62,919 nucleotides of DNA from Deltaproteobacteria bacterium (GTDB lineage: Bacteria > Desulfobacterota > Binatia > Binatales > Binataceae): positions 1-62,919 of the forward strand of contig JAJYRQ010000022.1 of assembly GCA_021794015.1 (NCBI GenBank). Direction: 5' to 3'. Numbering within the stretch: the stretch's first letter is position 1; each line of letters begins with the position of its first letter. Positions 44,613 through 53,850 of this stretch are shown here, one piece after another. Below the pieces are notes generated by a model. That model made no database searches. It was not told the origin of the DNA and saw only the letters and a program-made list of their open reading frames with translations. The position numbers and the translations under genes were made by a program.

Positions 44613-45931
44613 CCGTTTAGCCCCAGCAAAAGCTCGCCCTCGGCCGCTGCCTGGCGCACCCCGAACTGCACATCGAAGCGCTCAAGCCTCAGTCGCTCGA
44701 CCTCCTGGTAGTCGGTCAGCACCTCCAGCAGTGTAACGCGCCCGCCGCCCAGAAATCGCGTCCAGTCGAGTGCGAAGGCATCATAGGCGGTCGGCTCCGC
44801 CCGCTCAATCACCGCAAGCTGCTGGCGCGCCCGCTCGTAGCGCAGGCGCGCGTCGGCTACCCGGCGGGCGAGCACCCGCTCGATCTCCTTGATCTCGGCG
44901 CTCACCGCCTGGCGCCGGGCGCGCGCTTCGTCGATCCGCGACCTGATGAGGCCGCCTTCGAAGATCGGCACGGTCACCAGCCCGTCGTAGGAAGCGCCGT
45001 AGTAGCGCTGAAAGGTCGAGGGCGGATTCACTCCCAGATAGCCGGCCGTAAGCGCGACGGTCAGCGTCGGGTAGCGCTCGGCCTTGGCGGCGCGCACATT
45101 GGCTTGGGCGGCCTTGAGCCGGCGCTCGGCGGCCTGATACTCGGGGTTTCGCGCAAGCTTGCCCTTGGGCGCAGGCGGCAGGGTTGCCACCGAAGCCACG
45201 TTGAGTTCGGTCTGACCGTAAAGTCCGATCAGCGACCCTAGCACCACCGAGGCCCGTTGGCTTTCCTGCTGCGCGTGTACCAGGGCGAGTTCGGCCCGGT
45301 CGCGCTGCCCGCGAATCCTGAGCACGTCGTTGGGAATCGCCCGGCCGCTGCGCCTAAGCGCCTCAATGATTAGCAGGTAGCCCTCGAGCCGCCTCAAGCT
45401 TGCGACTATCTCTTTTTCCTGCGCCCGGCGCCTGAGCAAATCATAATAGGCGAGCGTGGCGTCGAAGATTATCTGCTGGCGCGCCGCGCGTACGCCCAAG
45501 GTGCTTGCCTGCTGCCAATAACGCGCCGCCCGCCAGCGATTGAGGCGCTGTCCAAAGTCGTAGGCGGTGTAGCTGGCGACGAGCTGCAGGCTGCTCAGCC
45601 CGCCGTTGGTGATGATCTGGTTGTAGCCGGGTGCCTGGTAGTACTCGGAACCGGCCGAAACCGAAGGCAAGAGCGGCGCCAGCGCCTCGCCGACCTGGGC
45701 GCTGGCGATGTCGCTGTTAGCGCTGGCCAAGGCAACCCTTGGCGCGACCGCCAGCGCGCGCGAAACCACCTCGGCCAGGGTGAGCTCGGCCGCGTTTGCC
45801 GGCAGGCCGGCGGCACAAAGCGCGACAACCACGAGAACCACCAACCCCGATACCGGCTTGTGCCGAGTCCCTGCGCAACGTTTGCTTCGCACGGCGCTTC
45901 CCTCCTTGCTGAACGAGGTCGAGTGCGCCAC
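44609..45931 (-). CDS. TolC-family outer membrane efflux protein
   Basis: A 440-residue protein with an N-terminal extension and signal peptide (hydrophobic GLVVLVVVALCAAG, cleavage after ANA). The mature part shows the duplicated TolC helix pattern, with LTLAEVVSRALAVAPRVAL and a second repeat PKGKLARNPEYQAAERRLKA. It forms the outer-membrane duct of the tripartite pump and is the first gene of the minus-strand operon tolC-adaptor-permease. Confidence 0.92.
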   Translation of the reverse strand: MAHSTSFSKEGSAVRSKRCAGTRHKPVSGLVVLVVVALCAAGLPANAAELTLAEVVSRALAVAPRVALASANSDIASAQVGEALAPLLPSVSAGSEYYQAPGYNQIITNGGLSSLQLVASYTAYDFGQRLNRWRAARYWQQASTLGVRAARQQIIFDATLAYYDLLRRRAQEKEIVASLRRLEGYLLIIEALRRSGRAIPNDVLRIRGQRDRAELALVHAQQESQRASVVLGSLIGLYGQTELNVASVATLPPAPKGKLARNPEYQAAERRLKAAQANVRAAKAERYPTLTVALTAGYLGVNPPSTFQRYYGASYDGLVTVPIFEGGLIRSRIDEARARRQAVSAEIKEIERVLARRVADARLRYERARQQLAVIERAEPTAYDAFALDWTRFLGGGRVTLLEVLTDYQEVERLRLERFDVQFGVRQAAAEGELLLGLNG

Positions 45932-45938
45932 CCGCCCC

Positions 45939-46001
45939 GCCGGGCGCCGCAGCGCAACATGGACGATCGGGCTCGCCCGGGCCGGGCGCCGCAGCGCAAC
46001 A
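45939..46001. repeat. 21-bp direct repeat upstream of the efflux operon
   Basis: GCCGGGCGCCGCAGCGCAAC plus one further A occurs exactly at 45939-45959 and 45981-46001, a period of 42 bp. It lies 8-70 bp upstream of the tolC-like start on the minus strand, a position suited to regulator binding. Whether it is bound by any protein is unknown. Confidence 0.6.
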
Positions 46002-46177
46002 GCGGCGCACCGTCCGACAATCTGCGCGGCCCCCTAAGCTTCTAGTTTTGCATCCCGGCCCGCCTTAGAATACGGGGGACAAAACGCCTCCGGGCTGCTC
46101 CATCGGGCGGCGAAAGGAGCCGGATTCTGCTGCACGACAACAACCGCCATGAACAAACGACGCCGGAGGAAACCAGG

Positions 46178-48298
46178 ATGCGCCCGCGGCCCGGCGCGCC
46201 TTTCCCGCTGGGGGCTACCTGGGACGGCAAGGGCGTCAACTTCGCCCTGGCCTCGGAAGGAGCCACCGGCGTCGAGCTATGCCTTTTCGGCGGCGCCCAG
46301 GGCAACGACGAAATCGCCCGCCTGAGCCTCACCGAGCGCACCTGCGGCGTTTGGCACATCTACCTGGAAGGGATCGACCCCGGCCAGCGCTACGGCTACC
46401 GCGTCCACGGCGAATACGACCCGGCCCGGGGCAAGCGTTACAACTGCGCCAAGCTGCTTATCGATCCCTACGCCAGGGCGCTTGACCGGACCGTTGGCGG
46501 TGACGAGACGCTTTTCGGATACCCGCTGAACCACCCCGACCAGGACTTGCAGAGCGACGATAGCGACAGCAAGGACGCAATGCCCAAGAGCGTGGTGGTA
46601 GACCCAAGCTACGACTGGCAGGGCGATCGCCCGCTCGGGATTCCGTGGCACGAAACGATCATCTACGAAGCCCACGTAAAAGGCCTCACCGCGCGCCATC
46701 CGGAGATTCCCGCGCCGCTGCGCGGCACCTACCGCGGCGTGGCCAGCGAGCCGGTGCTCCGCTACCTCAAGGAACTCGGCATCACCGCGCTCGAACTGAT
46801 GCCGGTCCATCATTTCGTGACCGAGCCGCGGCTGGCGCGGCGCGGGCTTACCAACTACTGGGGCTACAATCCCGTCGGCTACTTCGCGCCGGACACCCGC
46901 TACGCCTCGCGCGGCAGCCTTGGCCAGCAGGTGGGGGAATTCAAGGACATGGTCCGCATTCTCCACGCCTGGGGGATCGAGGTAATCCTCGATGTCGTTT
47001 ACAACCACACCGCCGAGGGCGACCACCTGGGACCGACGCTCTGCTTTCGCGGGATCGACAACGCCGGTTACTACCGGCTCGACCCCGATAACCCGCGTTT
47101 CTACCTCGACTACACCGGCACCGGCAACACGCTCAACATGCGCTCGCCACAAACCCTCAAGCTGGTGATGGACAGTCTTCGCTACTGGGTGCTGGAGATG
47201 CATATTGACGGCTTTCGCTTCGACCTGGCGGCGGCGCTGGCCAGGGAGCTGCACGACGTCGACAAGCTGGCGGCCTTTTTCGACATCATCCATCAGGACC
47301 CGGTGCTCTCCCAGGTCAAGCTGATCGCCGAGCCCTGGGACGTCGGCAGCGGCGGCTACCAGGTCGGCAATTTCCCGGTTTTGTGGTCGGAGTGGAACGG
47401 CAAGTACCGCGATTGCGTGCGGGATTACTGGCGCGGCAGCGAGCAGCGGCTGGCGGAATTCGCCTTCCGCCTGACCGGCAGCTCGGACCTCTACGAATCC
47501 AGCGGCCGAGCGCCCAGCGCCAGCATCAATTTCGTCACCTGCCACGACGGTTTCACCCTGCGCGACCTGGTCTCCTACGAGCGCAAGCATAACGAGGCCA
47601 ACCTCGAAGACAACCGCGACGGCAGCGACGACAACCGGTCTTGGAACTGCGGCGTCGAAGGACCCGCCCCCGATCTCGCGATCAACGCGCTGCGCAGCCG
47701 CCAGCAGCGCAATTTCCTGGCCACCCTCATGCTCTCGCAGGGGGTGCCGATGCTGCTTGCCGGGGACGAGCTGGGCCGCACTCAGCTTGGCAACAACAAT
47801 GCCTACTGCCAGGACAACGAAATTTCCTGGATTGACTGGGACCACAGTGACCAGGAGTTGCTCGCTTTTACCCGCCGGCTCATCGGGCTTCGTACGGACC
47901 ATCCCGTCTTTCGCCGCCGCCGCTGGTTCCAAGGCCGCTCCGTCCGGGGCAGCGCGCTCCACGACATCGCCTGGTTCAAGCCCGACGGCCGCGAGATGGG
48001 CGAAGAAGACTGGAATGTCGGCCAGGCCAAATCTCTGGGCGTCTTTCTCAACGGCGGCGAGATCGCGACGCCCGGCTCCGGCGGCGAACGCCTAACTGAC
48101 GACACCTTCTACGTTATCTTCAACGCTCATCACGAAGCGCTCGACTTCGTTCTGCCCAACCATCCGTGGGCTGATGCCTGGACCAAGGTGCTCGACACGC
48201 ACGAGCCTGCTTTGTCCAGCGGCGAGCCGCGCCACGAGCCCGGCCAAGCCATCCGGGTCGAAGGCCGCTCGCTCGTCCTGCTGCGCCGTAGTGGCTAA
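46178..48298 (+). CDS. glgX: Glycogen debranching enzyme GlgX
   Basis: A 706-residue GH13 isoamylase-type enzyme that hydrolyses alpha-1,6 branches of limit dextrins. An N-terminal CBM48 ([20 protein letters not shown]) is followed by a (beta/alpha)8 barrel: [24 protein letters not shown] (catalytic Asp), LIAEPWDVG (acid Glu), and [18 protein letters not shown] at 46178 has GGAGGAAA upstream. Length is typical. It is alone on the plus strand, divergent from the efflux operon. Confidence 0.96.
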   Translation: MRPRPGAPFPLGATWDGKGVNFALASEGATGVELCLFGGAQGNDEIARLSLTERTCGVWHIYLEGIDPGQRYGYRVHGEYDPARGKRYNCAKLLIDPYARALDRTVGGDETLFGYPLNHPDQDLQSDDSDSKDAMPKSVVVDPSYDWQGDRPLGIPWHETIIYEAHVKGLTARHPEIPAPLRGTYRGVASEPVLRYLKELGITALELMPVHHFVTEPRLARRGLTNYWGYNPVGYFAPDTRYASRGSLGQQVGEFKDMVRILHAWGIEVILDVVYNHTAEGDHLGPTLCFRGIDNAGYYRLDPDNPRFYLDYTGTGNTLNMRSPQTLKLVMDSLRYWVLEMHIDGFRFDLAAALARELHDVDKLAAFFDIIHQDPVLSQVKLIAEPWDVGSGGYQVGNFPVLWSEWNGKYRDCVRDYWRGSEQRLAEFAFRLTGSSDLYESSGRAPSASINFVTCHDGFTLRDLVSYERKHNEANLEDNRDGSDDNRSWNCGVEGPAPDLAINALRSRQQRNFLATLMLSQGVPMLLAGDELGRTQLGNNNAYCQDNEISWIDWDHSDQELLAFTRRLIGLRTDHPVFRRRRWFQGRSVRGSALHDIAWFKPDGREMGEEDWNVGQAKSLGVFLNGGEIATPGSGGERLTDDTFYVIFNAHHEALDFVLPNHPWADAWTKVLDTHEPALSSGEPRHEPGQAIRVEGRSLVLLRRSG

Positions 48299-48539
48299 AG
48301 CAGACGCTTGGTTGAAGCGGCGCCGGGGTCATCGCATGTAGCGTTTAGAGTCGGCGCCGAGGCATCTCTGGCGCCCGCCGATACACAGCCAGGGACAATA
48401 GTCGACTCTCGCTTCCTTTTGGGCGCCGATTTTCGCGCCATTGCGTTGGCACGCTTAGTGCGGGGCAACGAGCATAGCGTCTGGCGGATCAGACATCGGC
48501 CTCACGACGCTAGGGATATCCTGGAATTGGGAGCCTTCA

Positions 48540-48593
48540 GGGTTCCGGCCGGTGCGGGGGGAGCACCCTGTCTCAGGAGACCGGCCGGAACCC
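48540..48593. ncRNA. Candidate structured element: 14-bp perfect stem
   Basis: GGGTTCCGGCCGGT (48540-48553) and ACCGGCCGGAACCC (48580-48593) are exact complements around a 26-nt loop. The stem is followed by a purine-rich strip containing GAAGGAGGAG. It could be a rho-independent-like terminator without T-tract, a leader hairpin, or a small RNA. No known riboswitch class is recognised. Confidence 0.35.
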
Positions 48594-48642
48594 GCGTCAA
48601 CAAGAAATAAGAAGGAGGAGAAGAAGAAGGGGCAGGGTTCGT

Positions 48643-48786
48643 ATGAAGCACGCCTTCCCCGCGCTTGACTCCAAGGAAAACCGCGACACCGTTGCACTAA
48701 TAGTCAAATACCTGGTCGAGCGGCGCATCTCTTACAACCGCGCGCCGGTCACAAGCCGGTTCTCCGACCGCACCCGACCTCGCTAG
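48643..48786 (+). CDS. Candidate small protein (47 aa)
   Basis: ATG at 48643 with a purine-rich upstream sequence but no ideally spaced Shine-Dalgarno. The product is basic and starts MKHAFPALDSKENRDTVAL, with a short amphipathic helix (ALIVKYLVERRISYN) and an Arg-rich tail. No family is recognised. It may be real or chance; the hairpin just upstream gives some weight to a transcript here. Confidence 0.25.
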   Translation: MKHAFPALDSKENRDTVALIVKYLVERRISYNRAPVTSRFSDRTRPR

Positions 48787-49010
48787 CGCGTATTCGTGGA
48801 CGAGCCGGCACGGAAAGCCGCCACCCAGGGCGGGCCCAACCCTGTTTCACTTACTGAGGCTCAGTTATTGATAGGGAAATGCGCCTATTCACAATTTTTT
48901 GCCGGGGAGATTAGGAATAACCTGTTGGGGGGATCGCGGCGTTGCACAGCAACGCAGCACCGGACGTCGGCTGGTCATCTCTGCCGACCAGAAGTGACGG
49001 GGGAGGCACC

Positions 49011-52000
49011 ATGGGCCGAACAAGTTCGCGGTCTGCCGGCTCGGGAAGCTGGCAGAAGGGGGGGCGTTTTGCGCTCTGGCTGGCGGTTACTTTAGGCGGC
49101 GCCGGGGCCTTTGTCCTGGCAATCCGCGCCACACCAGCGTTATCGAGAGCAAATCCCTGGGGCTTCCCGACAGACCGCCCGGGCATCGTTGCCGGCCCCG
49201 GCGCACCACGCCTCAGCAGCGGCATGAACCTCAGCGGTGCGGGCGACGTCATCGCCGACATCGAACTGGGCCAACTCGATTTCGCCCATAACATGGCCAA
49301 CTTCGGCGGCCCGATTGCCCTGCACAAGCCCTATGGCGTAGCGATCGACCGCCTCCTCTCGCCCAACGGCGTTTATGTCGCTGATTCCAACAACCACCGC
49401 GTGCTGGGATGGCACGACGTAGCGACGCTGACCAACGGTGGACCGGCCGACGTGGTCATCGGCCAGCCCGACTTTTACTCCGGTATCTGCAACAACGGCA
49501 CAGCGGCGGGCGACGTGAACGGTCTCGGTCCGGACAGCCTATGCCAGCCGTACGGTGTCGCCGTTGACTCCTCCGGCAACCTTTACGTCGCGGACGGGGG
49601 CAACAGCCGCGTGCTCGCGTACGCAAGCCCGCTTCAGGCGTTCAAGCGAAGCAGCCAAACCACGGGCTTCACCGCCATCCTGGTCTTCGGCCAGGGCAGC
49701 GCAGGCACCAACTTCACAGCCTCGGCTTGCGCCACAAGCGCCACCGCATTATGCTCGCCGGCGGGCGTTGCGCTCGACGCCGCCAACAATCTCTACGTGG
49801 CGGACACGAGCAACAACCGCGTGCTCGAATACAACACCCCGTTCACCACCACCAGCGTCAGCGGCTCCGGCGACGTCACCGCCGATCTGGTCTTCGGCCA
49901 GGGCAGCACCGGCACCGGCTCGGAGTTTACGACCAACAACGCCTTCACACCGCCCAGCGCCACTTCGCTGTGGGAGCCGAGAGGCGTTGCCGTCGATTCC
50001 TCCGGCAATCTGTACGTGGCGGACTCGGCCAACCAGCGTGTGCTCGAGTACAACACCCCGCTCACCACCACCAGCGTCAGCGGCTCCGGCGACGTCACCG
50101 CCGATCTGGTCTTCGGCCAGGGCAGCGGCGGCAACGCCTTCAGCAGCGCCATGGGCTGCCAAACCACCTCGACGGGGTTGTGCTATCCGCAGGGCCTGGC
50201 ACTGGACGGGTCCAATAATCTTTACGTAGCCGACTGGAACAACACCCGCGTGCTGGAATACAACACGCCGCTGGCCGGGACCTCCCCCAACGTCACCGCT
50301 GATCTCGTTTTCGGCCAAGGGGGCAGCTTCACCGCCTCCAGCGCCGGCACGAGCAATACGGGGCTGGCCTACCCGGCGGGTGTTGCGGTCGACAACTCCA
50401 ACAATGTCTACGTGGCGGACACCTCCAACAACCGCCTTCTCGAATACAACACTCCGCTTAACGCCGGCAGCGGCGAGACCGGTGCCGGTGACGTTACCGC
50501 CGACATCGAGCTGGGCCAGAAGGATTTCACCCACAGCATGGCGAACTTCGGCGGCGCGAAGGCCCTGCGCGTCCCGCGCGGAGTGGCAATTGACCGCAGC
50601 ACCACGCCTAACGGCGTTTATGTCGCCGATTGGAAAAACAACCGCGTGCTGGGATGGAGCAACGTAACCTCGCTGACCAACGGCGGGCCGGCCGACGTGG
50701 TCATCGGCCAGCCGGACTTTCACTCCGCCGGATGCAACGACGGCACGGCGGCGGGCGATGTGAGCGGTCTCGGTCCGGACAGCCTGTGCCAGCCGTACGG
50801 TGTCGCCGTTGACCCCTCCGGCAACCTCTACGTGTCAGACAACTACAATAACCGAGTTCTTGAGTATGCCAGCCCGCTCGCAGCCTTTAAGGCGAGCGGC
50901 AAATCGGCGGGCTTCACCGCCAACTTAGTCTTCGGCCAGGGCAGCACCGGCACCGGCTCGGAGTTCACGACCAATGCCTGCGCCAACGGGTTTAGCGGGA
51001 ACCCCTCGCCCAGCGCCACCGGGCTTTGCGGGCCTGAGGGCGTCGCGCTTGACGCCGCCCGCAACCTGTACGTGTCGGACTCGCAGAACAACCGCGTGCT
51101 CGAGTACAACACGCCGCTGGCCAATCCGGCCTCCCCCAACGTAACCGCCAGCCTGGTCTTCGGCCAGAGCAGTTCGACCGATTTCACCGACCGCGTCTGC
51201 ACCACGACGGCAACGGGGCTGTGCGCGCCCTGGGGCATTGCGCTCGACACCACCAGCAACCTGTACGTGGTGGACTCGCAGAACAACCGCGTGCTCGAGT
51301 ACAACACGCCGCTGGCCAATCCGGCCTCCCCCAACGTAACCGCCAACCTGGTCTTCGGCCAGGGCAGCGCAGGCACCAACTTCACAGCCTCGGCTTGCGC
51401 CACGAGCGCGACCGGGCTCTGCGTGCCTGAGGACATCGCGCTGGACTCCTCCAACAATCTGTACGTGGCGGACAATTTCAACAACCGCGTGCTCGAGTAC
51501 AACACGCCGCTGGCCAATCCGGCCTCCCCCAACGTAACCGCCAACCTGGTCTTCGGCCAGGGCAGCGCAGGCACCAACTTCACTTCGTCTACCTGCGCCG
51601 ACGGCTTTAGCGAGGCCCCGCAGCCCAGCGCAACGGGCCTCTGCCGCCCAGAGGGTGTCGCACTCGACGCCACCGACAATCTCTACGTAGGAGACCAGAA
51701 CAACAACCGCGTCCTAGTCTACTTTGCGCCGCTGACCACTGGGACGCCGACGCCAACAGCTACCGCCACGCCAACTCCGACAGCCACGGCCACGCCGATG
51801 CCAAGCGGTACGATGTCGCCGATGCCAACCGGTACGATGTCGCCGATGCCAAGCGGCACGATGTCGCCGATGCCAAGCGGCACGATGTCGCCGATGCCAA
51901 GCGGTACGATGTCGCCGATGCCATTTGGGACGCCACACATGCGGCCGGGCCCGCTTCACGGGCGTAGAGGAAACCCTCAGGCGACAGCCACGCCTGGCCT

Positions 52001-52457
52001 ACCCCGAGGACGAATGCCGGGACCGCCCGGGCCGCCGATGATGCAACCCACCACGCCAGATACCCCGAGGGTGCAGAGCGTCGGCCCCGCAGCCGGCACC
52101 ACGGTCGCCTTGAAGGCCGGCCGCGCCTCAAGCACGCCAACCGCGCTGGTCTTTCCAACAACCGGTACCGGCGCCACGACGCTGCGCCGGATAAGCCTGG
52201 TCAACAGCGGTGCGCAGCCGCTTAATGGCACGGTCGCGGGCTTTGCCCCGGATTCGCCCTTCACCCTAATGGAAGGCAGCGGCGCATTCAGACTTGAGCC
52301 GGGAGAAAGTCTCGTGCTCAAGGTCCGCTTCAGGCCGGCGCAGCCGGGACACTTCTCGTCCACCCTGACGATAACCACGGAGGGCCAGCCGGGAGGCAGC
52401 CTCGGCGTCGAGGACAGTGTCGCGACGAGACTGGCAATCGGGGGGGTCGCGCAGTAA
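49011..52457 (+). CDS. Secreted NHL-repeat protein with two six-bladed propellers and C-terminal Ig-like domain
   Basis: An 1148-residue exported protein (signal-like RFALWLAVTLGGAGAFVLAI). Twelve repeats with the core NLYVADSxNNRVLEY, about 60-70 residues each, occur in two blocks of six. Both blocks begin with the same GAGDV-x-ADIELGQ...GVAIDR unit, so the array arose by duplication. Then comes a Thr/Pro linker with five MPSGTMSP units, and a C-terminal Ig-like ASH-type domain (LRRISLVNSGAQPLNGTVAG). ATG at 49011 has GGGAGG upstream. NHL propellers bind proteins or other ligands; the role here is unknown, perhaps surface or extracellular. Confidence 0.9.
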   Translation: MGRTSSRSAGSGSWQKGGRFALWLAVTLGGAGAFVLAIRATPALSRANPWGFPTDRPGIVAGPGAPRLSSGMNLSGAGDVIADIELGQLDFAHNMANFGGPIALHKPYGVAIDRLLSPNGVYVADSNNHRVLGWHDVATLTNGGPADVVIGQPDFYSGICNNGTAAGDVNGLGPDSLCQPYGVAVDSSGNLYVADGGNSRVLAYASPLQAFKRSSQTTGFTAILVFGQGSAGTNFTASACATSATALCSPAGVALDAANNLYVADTSNNRVLEYNTPFTTTSVSGSGDVTADLVFGQGSTGTGSEFTTNNAFTPPSATSLWEPRGVAVDSSGNLYVADSANQRVLEYNTPLTTTSVSGSGDVTADLVFGQGSGGNAFSSAMGCQTTSTGLCYPQGLALDGSNNLYVADWNNTRVLEYNTPLAGTSPNVTADLVFGQGGSFTASSAGTSNTGLAYPAGVAVDNSNNVYVADTSNNRLLEYNTPLNAGSGETGAGDVTADIELGQKDFTHSMANFGGAKALRVPRGVAIDRSTTPNGVYVADWKNNRVLGWSNVTSLTNGGPADVVIGQPDFHSAGCNDGTAAGDVSGLGPDSLCQPYGVAVDPSGNLYVSDNYNNRVLEYASPLAAFKASGKSAGFTANLVFGQGSTGTGSEFTTNACANGFSGNPSPSATGLCGPEGVALDAARNLYVSDSQNNRVLEYNTPLANPASPNVTASLVFGQSSSTDFTDRVCTTTATGLCAPWGIALDTTSNLYVVDSQNNRVLEYNTPLANPASPNVTANLVFGQGSAGTNFTASACATSATGLCVPEDIALDSSNNLYVADNFNNRVLEYNTPLANPASPNVTANLVFGQGSAGTNFTSSTCADGFSEAPQPSATGLCRPEGVALDATDNLYVGDQNNNRVLVYFAPLTTGTPTPTATATPTPTATATPMPSGTMSPMPTGTMSPMPSGTMSPMPSGTMSPMPSGTMSPMPFGTPHMRPGPLHGRRGNPQATATPGLPRGRMPGPPGPPMMQPTTPDTPRVQSVGPAAGTTVALKAGRASSTPTALVFPTTGTGATTLRRISLVNSGAQPLNGTVAGFAPDSPFTLMEGSGAFRLEPGESLVLKVRFRPAQPGHFSSTLTITTEGQPGGSLGVEDSVATRLAIGGVAQ
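51798..51932 (+). repeat. 24-bp tandem repeat inside the NHL gene
   Basis: Units starting ATGCCA at 51798, 51822, 51846, 51870 and 51894, with a degenerate sixth at 51918. Each unit is 24 bp and encodes MPSGTMSP (MPTGTMSP in the second). The in-frame period could vary in length by slippage. Confidence 0.92.
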
Positions 52458-52644
52458 GGCCGGCAGCGGGTGAATCAAGCCGCCGGGACCCGGCGGTTGA
52501 CTCTGGCGCGGATGGAGTTGCGTGTCTGCGAGGCGGAAGACCCGTCTGGCATCGATGCCTCTGTGGCCGCCGACCACGGTCTCGGGGTCACTCGCAGCCC
52601 TGGCGCCAGCGGCAGACGTCTTGGTTTATGCGGAAGGTTTTGAG

Positions 52645-52718
52645 CGCGCCCGGAGGGATTTGAACCCCCAACCCTCGGATCCGAAGTCCGATGCTCTGTC
52701 CAGTTGAGCTACGGGCGC
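52645..52718 (-). tRNA. tRNA-Arg (anticodon TCG)
   Basis: On the minus strand a complete cloverleaf is present: acceptor GCGCCCG/CGGGCGC, D stem GCTC/GAGC, anticodon stem TCGGA/TCCGA with loop CTTCGGA (anticodon TCG, read as Arg CGA), variable GGGTT, T stem GGGGG/CCCTC with loop TTCAAAT, discriminator G. CCA is not encoded. It is a possible integration site for mobile DNA; no integrase is seen nearby. Confidence 0.95.
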
Positions 52719-53205
52719 TTTCCCTAACATTTCGGAGGCTTGCCTTGTGCGGCCCCTTAGCCTAAGCCGCGGCGCCGGCCTTCAATTGTCCGGGGACGGC
52801 GCTTAGCCGGCAAGCCCAAGAGCCCGGCCAGCGGCCGATTGAATAATTCCCGCGGCCGGCTCGTCTGTTCAAGTGTCGGTCCTCTGACGAACGGCCGGCG
52901 CAAAGCCGGTCGCCGCCACGGCGGGTGCCGCAACGGTTGCGCACCTCCTCCCGGCAGCCCGGGCATTCCGCCGCGAGGCGGTAACCAGGCGGGCAGTGGA
53001 GAGCCTCCCCCCTCTTCACCTGCCCGCCATCCTTCCTGCCGCGCTCGGGCTTGGTCCACAGCCAGGTGCAAGCTGCGGCTGGCGTTCTGCGTCGTTGCGA
53101 TGCTCATCCCAAGGTCGCCATGGCGCGAGAGCACGCAGAAAGCGATCTGGCCTCGCCTCCTTCTCGATTGACAGCGGCCGGTCCATCGTAAAAGTTGGAC
53201 TGGCG
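52719..53205. other. Intergenic region with no recognised feature
   Basis: About 490 bp between the tRNA and the lipoprotein gene. Long open frames on both strands are Arg/Pro/Gly-rich and show no family resemblance. No repeat or promoter stands out. Confidence 0.45.
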
Positions 53206-53760
53206 ATGCTGCCCCGGTCAAACCGTTCGCCCTGCTCTTTGCTCTTAGTCGCAACTTTTGCGCTACTGGCCCAAGCCTGCGGCAGCAGCGGCAGCAGTAC
53301 GATCATCGCGCCAACCCCGACTCCTTTAGTGCTGCAACAAATTGTTGTCTGCCGCGGCAGCGAGTTTACACCGACTGCCACGCCGTCAGCGTCGCCTACG
53401 CCCACTTCGACGGCGACGGCAAGTCCGACACCGAGCGCCACAGCCTGTCCCGCGGCCACAACCACCTCGGTGCCGAGGGGCGATGACCTGCAGTTTGCCG
53501 CGCAGGGGAGCTTCCAATATCTGGGGCAGAAGTTTTTCACGGACGTCTCCGCGATCGTCTCTTGGTTTGCGAACGGCTCTGCGCTGGCGCCGGATTTGCG
53601 CTTGCCTGCGGGAACCTTTTTCGCGGCGGCCCCGGGATGCGCCTGCGTGTACGCGAGCGACGGAACTCTGCAGGCCGCGCCGATCGGCGTTACCGTCTTC
53701 GCCAACGGCCAGCCAACGCCCTCCTGCACTCCCTGTCCGACTCCACAGCCGACTCCCTGA
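53206..53760 (+). CDS. Putative lipoprotein with Thr/Pro-rich linker
   Basis: A 184-residue protein. The signal peptide ends LLAQACGSS (lipobox-like). A Pro/Thr/Ser/Ala-rich low-complexity linker (about 45-88) is followed by a small beta domain, LQFAAQGSFQYLGQKFFTDV ... CACVYASDGTLQAAP, ending in another Pro/Thr tail (CTPCPTPQPTP). The tandem TP(T/S)A linkers resemble those of the NHL-repeat protein nearby. The middle part looks like a BIG2-like Ig fold; function unknown. The ATG at 53206 is chosen because it opens the signal peptide. Confidence 0.75.
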   Translation: MLPRSNRSPCSLLLVATFALLAQACGSSGSSTIIAPTPTPLVLQQIVVCRGSEFTPTATPSASPTPTSTATASPTPSATACPAATTTSVPRGDDLQFAAQGSFQYLGQKFFTDVSAIVSWFANGSALAPDLRLPAGTFFAAAPGCACVYASDGTLQAAPIGVTVFANGQPTPSCTPCPTPQPTP

Positions 53761-53850
53761 GCGAGCGCCGGGGCCCGACACGCAGGACGCGGCCGGGCCG
53801 CGGTGGTTTGACAGCCGGGCGCCTGCGGGTACTAAACTAAGCTGTTCGGA

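Larger units (their letters stand above)
48299..49010. other. Intergenic region with long hairpin and small ORF
   Basis: About 710 bp between glgX and the NHL-repeat gene. It holds a perfect 14-bp inverted repeat (48540-48593), a purine-rich strip (48601-48638), a 47-codon ORF (48643-48786) and an AT-richer stretch (48850-48930) likely to hold the promoter for the NHL gene. Other open frames are biased shadows. Confidence 0.5.

Noticed and set aside
46277..47962. 561-codon open frame on the minus strand
   Set aside because: Antisense to glgX, whose GH13 motifs are complete.
49749..50723. 324-codon frame on the minus strand inside the NHL gene, and other frames with repeated peptides
   Set aside because: The repeats are the complement of the NHL repeats; only the plus frame gives the NLYVAD-NNRVLEY pattern.
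51798..51932. CRISPR-like array
   Set aside because: The 24-bp units are contiguous, without spacers, and are in-frame coding sequence; no cas gene is present.
52645..52718. tRNA as the attachment site of an integrated element
   Set aside because: No integrase gene, excisionase or 3'-end tRNA duplication was found on either side within the window.
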